From: Lineus longissimus
Taxonomy: Eukaryota; Nemertea; Pilidiophora; Heteronemertea; Lineidae
Length of the DNA: 64,000 nt
Direction: 5' to 3'
Assembly (NCBI RefSeq): GCF_910592395.1
Contig: NC_088321.1
Span: 2,482,001-2,546,000, forward strand
Below the pieces are notes generated by a model that was given only the letters and a program-made list of their open reading frames with translations, searched no databases and was not told the origin of the DNA. The position numbers and the translations under genes are program-made. Positions 54,626-64,000 of this stretch are shown in pieces; within the stretch, counting starts at the first letter, position 1; each line of letters opens with the position of its first letter.

Positions 54626-55429
54626 TTAATTATTAGACCTACAGCTTGCCAACTACGCTGTAACTATACCATATAGGCCTATTCGACATTACGGTAGTGT
54701 AATATCGTGACTGCATGCGAAGCGATGTTCCGTGCTTGGCATTGGAGAAGAAAATAGCATCTCCTTTGAAATTGAAGCCCATTTTGTTGGTAGGCTGCAT
54801 GGTTTGCCGTTTATTTTGGCTGTTTTTTTTAATTTAGAGTGTGATTTTGGCCTTTGAGTGCCTGTTGATGACAGAACGTCATATTAAAGTGAAGTTGGAA
54901 AAAGTGTTGCTTTAAAAAAAAATTTTCATTCGAGTGTTCTTTTGTGAGAAGCCGGCATATTCATAAATGTTTTAGAGACATCATACCAATTGAACGGTTG
55001 CTTTCAATTTTGCTAGTTTAGGCTGTGTGGGGTAAAGTGTTAGTTGAGAGATTGGGAGAGTTGTCACAGCCTTTCTTAATGCTTACTTGCATAACGCACC
55101 AAACCTGCTCTCGCTGGGTCTGATGTTTCGGACAAATATCACAGGATCGGCGACATCATCGGGTATTGACGTCATTGTGACGATATTTAGAGTTCTTGCA
55201 TTTACTTGTATTAACTGAATATTTTTCGTCGTCAAAGTTTTGCATATATCTATATTTGTACAGTATTTGTAAATTTTACAATTCCTATATTTCACTTGGA
55301 TTTTATATGTTGATGGGGACATCAATTTTTCGTTTGTGGGGGCAATGTGACAATATTAGGAATTGCTTACTACATTTGTATATCTGTAATTATTATTTCT
55401 GTGTTTCTCTCTAGCCCTGGTGAACCCAG
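54626..55429. other. No gene recognised
   Basis: AT-rich unique sequence without coding pattern. Confidence 0.35.
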
Positions 55430-56095
55430 ACACCCAGGATCGTTAAACCGTTATGAGTTTCAACACCTGCTTTCTTAATTGCCCCTTTTCATTGTTTTAT
55501 AATCTCTATCTTTTAAGCTGTTTGACCCCTTTTATGATCTTCCTGATTAGCAGCTGGTTACTAGGCTCCTGCCCTTGGCCCTGTCTGATAATCTTGTATT
55601 GATGCTGCTGTGTACTGATTGGTTGTTTCCTTAATTACTGAGTGCTAGTTGGCTCAGAGCCTGATATTTGGGCTAGGCTATTTACCCATGAGGGGTGTGT
55701 ATAATTAGGTATAAATAATGATGTTCAGATGTTTTTAGTAAGTCCTGGCAGATCCACAAAGCCAGCCTTCACGCTCTGTAGCTAAACAAGACATCTCTCT
55801 TGAAAAGCGCCAGAGCATTTTAATTGACTTCACCCTCTGTAGCCAAACAAGACATTTCTCTTGAAAAGCGCCAGAGTATTTTAATTGACTTCACCCTTGA
55901 CCTTACAGCATGGTAAGATTCTTTTATGTGATCTCTTGTTGATATTTTATTGTGCGCCATATTTTTGTAATATTTTAGTGTCGGTTGTAAATATGAGGTT
56001 AGAGGGACGTGGATAATAAATAATGTAAATATATATCTTAGTTGGTTTAGTCTTTGGGTTCGAGTTCAGAGTTGCGAAGTTTATACGGTGACAAA
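55430..56095 (+). repeat. LTR-like stretch upstream of the gypsy gag relic
   Basis: Holds, in LTR order, a TATA-like GGTATAAATAATG (about 55720), an exact-spaced 61 bp tandem duplication (55768-55828, 55829-55889) and AATAAATAATG (about 56015), ending GGTGACA near 56091. A gag fragment begins ~240 bp later. No partner LTR lies in the window, so borders are guesses. Confidence 0.4.
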
Positions 56096-56249
56096 TATTA
56101 TAAGCCCTTTTACCGCTACATCATAATAAGTCGGTCGGCTCTCTGACAAGAAGTGCAGATACGAAATATTCAAGATTCGCCCAGAGGGGATAGAACGTGA
56201 ACGTGCTTTCACGTTTTTACAAGCGCGTCCCAAACCTTGTAGTAGAAAA

Positions 56250-56860
56250 ATCTCAGCTTGCAGTTGATCATGAACGCTGCTGCTGCTGAGGGAAGACCCC
56301 GCGATTCTGAAAGTTAAATTTTGCGAACTTTGCAACCCTAGAACAATATTGGAAAGGCATAAATCCAACTTGAAAACTCAACAGCCTGATGGGGAACCAT
56401 TCCAGACATTTCTATCTGATTTGCGCAACAAAGCAAATGCATGCGATTATGTTGAACTAAAGGATCAGTTACTGCGTAACCGATGGGAAACGGGAACCAC
56501 TAAAGGACAACGTCCGCAAGATTCCTTTGAGGAACGCGAATTAGCTCTCAATGAAAAGAAACAGATTCACGAGATTTCTAAGCAGGGTGCTATATAGGAC
56601 ATCCAAGGAAATCATGCCACAGCAAAAAGGAGGAACAGAATGATACACTTATTTGTGAAAAAAGGGAAACTTCATTTTAAGCCACCAAATAGCGGTTTTT
56701 AAAATGAATTGAAGCAGAGCAATCTGATTGCAAGAAAAAGAAATCGCACCCACCAGGTCAGGATTCCTAATGTAGCAATTGTGGTTAAACCCATACGGGG
56801 AAAGATAAATCATCATGCCCAGCAAAAATGTGCAGTCCTACCAGAAAGTAAATGTCCTCA
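56250..56860 (+). pseudogene. Broken gypsy gag with one zinc-knuckle trace
   Basis: The best stretch (56325-56597) reads PRTILERHKSNLKTQQPDGE, FQTFLSDLRNKANACDYVEL and ALNEKKQIHEISKQ, the F-x-x-R-x-x-x-x-Q-x-x-GE-x-x-x-x-F-x-x-x-L-x-x-x-A-x-x-C pattern of invertebrate gypsy Gag. Further on, CSNCG, a stop and THTGKDKSSCPAK are left of a CCHC/zinc-knuckle segment (about 56775-56830). Shifts and stops are frequent. Not related to the intact gypsy at 12-19 kb. Confidence 0.65.
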
Positions 56861-59800
56861 GGTTTTTAAAATATAACAGAGACAGAATAAGGAAATTGAA
56901 TGCGGTTTTCCACAGGCATTAGTATATTATAAGCTGCTCATGTATTCGTTGTATTTTAACCCAGCTAATCCTGTATCTTCATTATGGAGCAGGCAATTAA
57001 AAAAAAATCCAAATACTTTTTTATCTATCTTCGTTTATTTTCGTTCTTTTTCACAATGTATCGGTGAACTATGATGCAACTAAGCTTTTTCGCTTTCATT
57101 TGAAAATTCCTGCTAAATTATTCATTTTGAAGATTAATTTTAGCTCGCAGCAGGTAATTGTTTATGTCAGCTAGCTTGATGGTGACCTTTGAGAACTCCC
57201 CTTATGGTCTCAGTCAGGGTCTTTATGAATTCAACACAATTGATTGATGGTTCTGTTACAATGACTAGCATAACACCCGTGGCACGGGTTGTTTTAGGGT
57301 GTTGGCTTACTGTGGGGTTGGGGCAATTTGGGTGAAATGAAATGATATGTCTGTGATGTTGTCTTGATTTTGATGATTGGGACAATCTGGGTGATATGGG
57401 TTGATTGGTCTGAGGGGTTGTGACCGGAAAATCCACTCCATTTTTAGGAACTATTTCGCGAATGGTGAAGAGGCAATGACTGAAGTTACGAATTTAGTAA
57501 AACAAATGCCGCGAGCCTAGCGGGTGGCAGCACCAGACGGAGGAAGTAGTTCGCCTAGGGTTTTTTCGAATTCCTCCGCACGGACTCCAATGGTTCCGGA
57601 ACACTCACTTACTTGTTAATCTGCAGTGGATAGCCTGTTTTTATTGCAGTAAAGAAATGTTAATCGGGATTTTATATCATATTTTATTTTTGCCCCGAGT
57701 ATTCATAAAGGGAGCTGTGCGCTACATTGCGCCCAGTGCTTGGGTCGGGTGAGGCGGTTTTGTTATTATGTGACGTGTATCACGTGATGAATTCCCATAC
57801 GGTACTTCGAAAAATTAAGAGCGATTAACAACGTAAGGTGAAAGAGCACGACCTAAATAAAGGGGGAAAATTGCGGAGATGGATGAATGCTTTAGACATA
57901 TAGTGGCCCCAATACTTTCCCGGCTTATTTTTGTATAATCCCACACTTTTGATTTAATAGATGACCCCATATGCAAATCAGACCTGCTGAAATGGCCCCT
58001 TATGTTAATGAGTATGCCCATATATAGAAAGAACAACAAATGCTATTTCTCCGAGATCGCTGTAAAGTTTACCCATTTAACCCGGCGAGGACCATCTCCA
58101 TATCAACCACGACTTTCAGAAAAGTTTCGAGGTCATCCGATCTGAACTGACGGAAGAGATGTGTGACAAACTATTTCAGCTCTCCGTCCATTATAGTAGT
58201 GATATGCAGAGGGCTGTTCAAGGGCTTTCTGTTGCAACTGATTCTCAAACAAACCTAACATGTCAATGATTCAACCGGATTTGAATTTTGAATGAGCACA
58301 CGAATGTAGGAAGTGTTCATAGAAACCCATCAAATACATATAGTCATGTTCACGATAGGACATGTGATATTGATTAATTTCACCGTATAATTGCACGACC
58401 CTTGGTCAACACGAGCTCGTTCATGAAGGATTGGGGGTCTTTATCAAAGATATTGAAAGATATTATAATTAAATTGAGATTAAGTACAACATATATATAT
58501 GACCAACTAAATATACCATACTCCCACAGGGCTGAAAACCGCATTCAAATATCTTATCTTATCTCTGTGATATTTTTTAAAAAGGTGGACATTTTCTATC
58601 TGGTAGGACTGTACATAATGGAATCAATTTATATCGGTTTGCAGGCAATTCATGCGCTATAAATGCAAACAATCTCATCCTATCTTTGTGAGGATGACCT
58701 CACTCGCTTTTCTGATGAACTGTTCTACACCTACAGATGGCTGAAGAAAGAGGGGCCGCTTAAACATACACAAACAGTCGACAGGACAATCCTAATAGAA
58801 AAGTGCGACGGTACCAAGCACCGGACAAAGGACGGATAGACCTCGATGCCATAATCCCTGTGCCGGCATACACACATTCTGATTCCCCAATTACTCCCCG
58901 TCCTTGATCACTGCAATCGCCCCCTCAAGGAGACACCACCGGCAGCCCGTTCCAAGCTAGGAACGAGTCCATGACTGAAAGACCAAAGGGACAACCAAGG
59001 ACAAACAAGAAGACCGTCTGAAATACCATCTCCGCCAGCACCAAGACAAAAGAAGTTTTCGCCCGAGCAGTAATATCGTTCTCACAATAAGCCAACTCAC
59101 CCGCATAGGCCAACCTACCCGACCCCGCCGGGCCGGGCGCGCCCGTATAATCGATACGTAGTTTCGCGCGCTTTTGGTTTGAATAATGTTCTGATTCCCC
59201 AGGCCACACCTCTTTCATGGTATTCTCTCTACTGTGAAAACTTGTTGGTAAAGTTATTACAGGTCCATTAATTGTAATACATGTACTTGTTTTTTGGGTA
59301 AAGAAGTTTGCCGCCGGGCAAAGTAATGAAGAAAGGACGAACAACACAAGTTCCGAGTGTCTTTCTTCCCACAAGTACAATCACTTCATTTTTCAATGAG
59401 CCGCCGTGTTCTCTTATTCTATGTGGATCTGTGATTGACCTCCCAGTCGTGTCTTGTTTTCACGGTGATTCTTTTTCCAAAACGTTAAAATAGAATATCA
59501 AAAACGATTAATTCCCAATGGATTTTATCACTTAGACTCATTCGAAGGAGGCCTTGCAATCATGATCAGTGCAATTCAGTGGGGGGTTTGCTTTTCATCA
59601 TATCACTGTGCATGCAGTACGCAGTGTTTTATTTCTAGGACCTCGAAAGAAGGAATGTTAACCCGGGTTTACTTTTTTTTCTCATCCCAAGACATTTATG
59701 TAAGTGGTTTCATCAATGCAACACGCACAACACAAGCTCTGCCTGGTCTACTATATAACCACCCAAAAATTTAAAATTTGAATATGTTTTATCATAGAGC

Positions 59801-61479
59801 TTCCTGCTTTTTTCCCCTTAAATTGTGGTTTTAAGCTATTGCATAGGTAGCCAAATGTCTTGATCACACGTAGAGTGTACTGGTTATGCTCATGTTGACC
59901 GCATATACCGGTGGGCAGAAAATGCATGCTGATTTCGGTCTGCAGACCGGGGATTTTCTGAAGGCTCAATAGAATTTAGGTTCGTATCTTAAGGGACCCC
60001 CTCAGCAGCTGTTTTGTGGTTTGAAGGGAACTAATTGCCCATGGTTATACAACATTATAAACAACATGACTGGCCACTAAATATAAATAGCATTGATAAG
60101 GGGATCGCTCCAAACTATACTGTTAGAACATTGTATTGCATCTTGACACACCATGTCCCGATATTGAAAGTAATAAAACTACAGACTAACTGTCAAAACG
60201 ATGGGATCATTAGAATTTTAGGGAGTATTAGAAATTATAAGACAAATACTGTACATGTAGTGTCATTTTCGATCGCCCGGTCGTTATCATCCTCGAAAAT
60301 ACAGAGTGGGTCTATTCACACCTGCAAATGACTATCTGAGATGATCCACACGTAATTGTGACTATCATTGTAAGAATACTGATTAACACAGTGGGCACAA
60401 AGCAACTGTTAAGATAGTCCCTTAGAGCCCTAACATTTATAAACGCAATTCTATTGACTCTCTTAAAAAAAATCCTCTGCTTGAAGACCGAGATCAGCAT
60501 GCATTTTCTGCCCACCGCCGCATATGCCTTTCTTGTAAACTGTATAAAATTTACTGCAATGACTCTTATGATAGTACGTACATGTACCAATTCTAAGAAA
60601 TTGGCATCCAACTAGCGAATATTCTATTATGCTGTCACCAACAATACTCGTCTGCGAAATTAGTCATGTTAGTATGATGTGTCTGCGCAATTAGACGAAT
60701 CAATACCATTCCACATCATTTCTAAAGATACCAACACCCTTGTCTCATATGATCGATAGAACACAGAATATAATATTTCCTATTGTGTTTACCTATATTT
60801 TGAAAAATGATTCTCTTCCAACTCACTTCCCATTTAAGATGAAATGTTTTCATGAAGACACTCATGCATACGGCCAATTCAACGTAGGTTATGTTCACAA
60901 TGCAACAACATGTCATTTATACCACAATTAGTGTTACCATGAATCGTGGCACAGTCTCTGAACGATTCTTTTTCCTCAAAATGTATCATCATCTATCTCT
61001 GTGAAACCTCATCCAAAACGGAAAATATTAATTCTTCTTCTTGCAAAACTCACCACAACTTTACACACTGACCGTCATTCAACCCTTAACTTTCATTACA
61101 ATCAATTTCACTACTCATCCCCCACTACGTAAACAATCCATTTCACCAAACCGACATGATCGATTAGTCACGACCTGCCAACCGACTTATATCATTTAAG
61201 ATCATGCTCCGACTTCTCTCCTCTATTTCTTTGTATCCGTTCTCTTTCGTACCACACCAACCACTCACATGCACCGGAGCTAAACCGACAAACATCTTTC
61301 CAACGACTTCAATATCCTACACCAATTATCACTCATCAAACCCCAATAATAAAAACTAAAAACTCACTCAATAGCTGACCTCCTGTTCACGCTCACGTTT
61401 TTACAATTTCTCCTTTGACCATTTTTCCAAAATGTCCATTGCGTTGAACTAGCAGACAACCAGACTACTCACAAACGGA
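56861..61479. other. Long stretch without recognisable genes
   Basis: Short frames on both strands show no domain. A GC-rich word cluster lies at 59120-59175. The segment separates two gypsy-type relics (56.3 and 63.8 kb) and may include decayed pol or nested insertions that I cannot identify. Confidence 0.35.
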
Positions 61480-63560
61480 ATTCCTCGCGAATGTAACTGC
61501 AGGCTATGCCAATACAAACGCATCTCCACTACTAATCGACCTTGCCAAACTTATACTCCTTTCTGGCGACATCGAACTAAACACCGGCGTAAAAGAAATG
61601 CAAGTCCCCCCGGATTCAAAGTGCGGTCCTTTTGTTAAAGTGAATAACGTCGCCGAGTTCATTTGTTGAAGATTATGTAGCTAACCCTAACCAAACCATT
61701 AACCACATTCGTTGACAATACACAGCTATTGTACGGGGTCCTGCACTCCTAGGACGTCCATTCCTTTTACACCGGCCCCAAGCTTTTCTCAATCAACATA
61801 AACAACAAATAACTCACCAAACCTCCCACAGCGTATCTCTAATTGACCCAATACTCATGATATTGTAGGACAACCGGACGTTTACTCGGAGGTAAAGGTC
61901 CTTCCCCAGGGATAATAAGCAACAATTGTCCCAACGAAGTTATCATATATTGAAAACAATTCCCAAAATTCGCAGTCAAATGACCAATCTGGCAATACAG
62001 CAGAGCAACCTGGAACGACCTGAGACACAAATTGTCCACATTGACTGGCACGACTAGCTAAACACAGCCAACCCCAAACACAGTGGTAAAAGACTCCGAT
62101 CACATCCATCCTACTAGAAACTAGCAAAGGGCACCCCCCCCCCCCCCCCCCCCTCAAACGATCACATTTTCCTCAAACGACGAAAATTGGATCACGGCGG
62201 AAATCAAACTGGAAAGAGCTGAAAGAAACAAGCTTTTTGGGGAATACAAAAGAAATCGGAGCTCATAACTCGGACACCTTCAAAAAACAGCAAAACCATA
62301 TCACATCATTAATCTAAAAGGCGAAGCACCCACCTATCATCAGTAACTGGCAAATTGAAGAATGGTAAGAACGACAAGGATTGGTGGAAACTAGACAGAA
62401 GTGTCTGCGGTTCAGGTATATAAGGGAAGCAAAAATCCATCCCTGAACGTCAACCGCTCTTCCATTAACGACCCTACAGCCAAAACCAACATCCTAAACG
62501 CACATTTTGTCCATATCCGTAACGTCAACGAATTGAATATACACCTCCCTAACCTTATTATACCATTCAAGCGGTCCCTACAGATGAAAACAAATTCCAA
62601 GATCCATCGAAAAAAGCAAATATTATCCCGGTATTCAAGAAAGCCGACAGGCGCGACAAAATCTAAAGTATAGATCAATATCTCTTCTCGATCTCAGCGT
62701 CGTCAGAAAACTATTTAGAAAATAGTCCACAACCATGTATACAATCACATCCGCTCCATCTCAAAGAACAAATCAAAGTTCCTTGCAAATCACTCTGCAG
62801 CTCCTTGAAATCGAACACCAAATTCTCTTTTGCGATATAGCCAAGGCTTTTGACAAAACTTCTCGTAAGGGAATCGTGTCGAAACTTCACCAATATAGCA
62901 TTCGAGGAAAATTCTCATCCTGGTTTACAAGCTTCCTCCAAAACAGACAGCAAAGGGTAGTAATTGATGTGATAGCATCCGAGTGGCTACAAGTCAACGC
63001 CGGTTGCATTCCTCAGCCCCCTCATGTTCCTGGTATACGTAACTGATGTTTCGGAAGACACAAATGGTAGAACGAGACTTTTTGCCGACGTCACATCAGA
63101 CAGATCTATACCAGGGTGCACACCAGAAATACAAAAGGACATAAACTATTCGCATTGGGGGTATACCAAATGGGCTATAACATACAATGCGATGAATACA
63201 GTATATACATGTACATGGTGATGATCAGACGAATCATACCCTCGGCAATCCACTGTCACCTCAAGAACGTCGAAATAAAAAAGTTCTTACCCATGAACAT
63301 CTCAGATAGACTTTCATTAACAAAGGAACCTCAGACTATTCAGTCTATCGTGTCGACAGCAAACGCAGATATGGGAATACTCCGAAACATCAAATACAAA
63401 ACACATACACAAACAAACCCTATACAAGACATTCATAAGAAGTTGGCAGAATATTCCACCGCGCGCCTTCCGATGTTCTACAATATCTTGACGGGGCTTG
63501 CTCAAACGTATCTCAAGGATCTCATATCAGAATTTACCGCCAATTAGACAACATCATGAC
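61480..63560 (+). pseudogene. CR1-like LINE relic with 2A-like motif, RT remnants
   Basis: At about 61530-61600 a frame reads LLIDLAKLILLSGDIELNTG, matching the hydrophobic stretch plus 2A-like D-I-E-x-N-P-G-P motif known from the N-terminus of several CR1/STR-type LINEs, but with NTGV instead of NPGP. Then WITAEIKLERAERNKLFGEY (~62190) and DKDWWKLDRSVCGSG (~62370) from the endonuclease-RT linker. RT proper: FCDIAKAFDKTSRKGIVSKL, SSWFTSFLQNRQQRV, VNAGCIPQ, MFLVYVTDV and LFADVTS (62830-63085), where the catalytic FADD has become FADV. Thumb-like end to ~63545. Many stops and shifts; dead copy. A C20 run lies at 62134-62153. Confidence 0.75.
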
Positions 63561-63799
63561 ACGCGTACACCGACAAAAATTAACATAATTTACTTGCCGG
63601 ACAAACAGCCTATATACAAGTTATTTCCCATTTACAATTCGAAACTGGAATGCTCTTGATTTTTCAAAGTTCCAGGTATTGAATCAACCTCATTCTGTCC
63701 AATGGACGTCCCCGTAAGTGCACCCCGCTTTCTACTCTCATGTCCAAATTTTGATAACCAGCGACACTCGCTCATAGACTTTTTTATGGCGTCAAAGAA
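63561..63799. other. No feature recognised
   Basis: Short spacer between the LINE relic and the gypsy RNase H relic. Confidence 0.35.
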
Positions 63800-64000
63800 G
63801 AGCTGACCCTGACCTGCGATTCATCGAAAAGTGCATTGAAGCTGCTTGCTTACAACACGGGAAGTTAGTCGCTTTTGCATAAAGAGCAATGTCGGGCGCA
63901 GAAACACGATATGCGAAAATCGAAAAGGAACTGATGGCGGTCGTCTTTACCTCTTCCATGTTTCACAATTATATTTACGAAGCGACGTAATAATAGAAAC
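63800..64000 (+). pseudogene. Broken gypsy RNase H at the window edge
   Basis: ELTLTCDSSKSALKLLAYNT, then after shifts MSGAETRYAKIEKELMAVVF and FHNYIYEA: the L-x-C-D-A-S ... E-x-R-Y-A-x-I-E-K-E-L-L-A-I-V-F ... F-H-x-Y-I-Y-G run of Ty3/gypsy RNase H. At least one stop (TAG after NTGS) and one shift. Cut by the window end. Same orientation as the gag relic at 56.3 kb. Confidence 0.7.

Overview
The window looks like a piece of a transposon-rich invertebrate animal genome. It has genes split by GT-AG introns, tRNA-derived SINEs, many miniature inverted-repeat elements (MITEs), long G/C homopolymers, and domain families (DUF7869, integrase-core transposase, HECT-type ligase) that are common in marine invertebrates such as amphioxus, hemichordates, molluscs and cnidarians. 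I cannot name the species. No rRNA, canonical tRNA gene or CRISPR array was seen.

Layout. 0.3-0.7 kb: LINE relic. 1.4-3.4 kb: decayed integrase-core transposase. 3.5-4.6 kb: a 1.1 kb non-coding repeat (family A) whose inverted twin lies at 39.2-40.3 kb. 4.65-9.39 kb: a multi-exon DUF7869-type gene (+) with phase-consistent exons and one in-frame TAA; one intron holds a MITE split by a SINE. 9.4-9.9 kb: Harbinger-type MITE. 11.9-19.3 kb: a complete, apparently very young Ty3/gypsy retrotransposon (-) with LTRs that read as identical, gag, and a pol in the -1 frame. 20.4-21.9 kb: tandem array of ~575 bp units, into which a complete two-gene PIF/Harbinger transposon (21886-25400) has jumped. 27.0-29.2 kb: a complete pogo-type transposon (-) with 25 bp TIRs, TA duplication and a spliced transposase. 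32.8-35.0 kb: a large non-coding inverted-repeat element full of subterminal CACTG/GACTG motifs. 37-46 kb: a multi-exon minus-strand UBX-like/HECT-like ligase gene with two adjacent stop codons and a minisatellite in its upstream exon. 46.5-48.8 kb: MITEs. 52-54.3 kb: MITEs whose TIRs contain a YY1-like core. 55.4-56.9 kb: LTR-like stretch and broken gypsy gag. 61.5-63.6 kb: CR1-like LINE relic with a decayed 2A-like motif. 63.8-64.0 kb: broken gypsy RNase H.

How it works together: most of the sequence is mobile DNA of different ages. Three elements (gypsy, Harbinger, pogo) look structurally complete and recently inserted, while others are pseudogenes. The two cellular-type genes (DUF7869 on + and the HECT-like gene on -) sit between them, and both carry nonsense codons in otherwise well-formed exons. 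The repeat family that surrounds them repeatedly carries CTCF-core-like and nuclear-receptor-like (DR3) motifs, the most unexpected signal I found; its function is untested.
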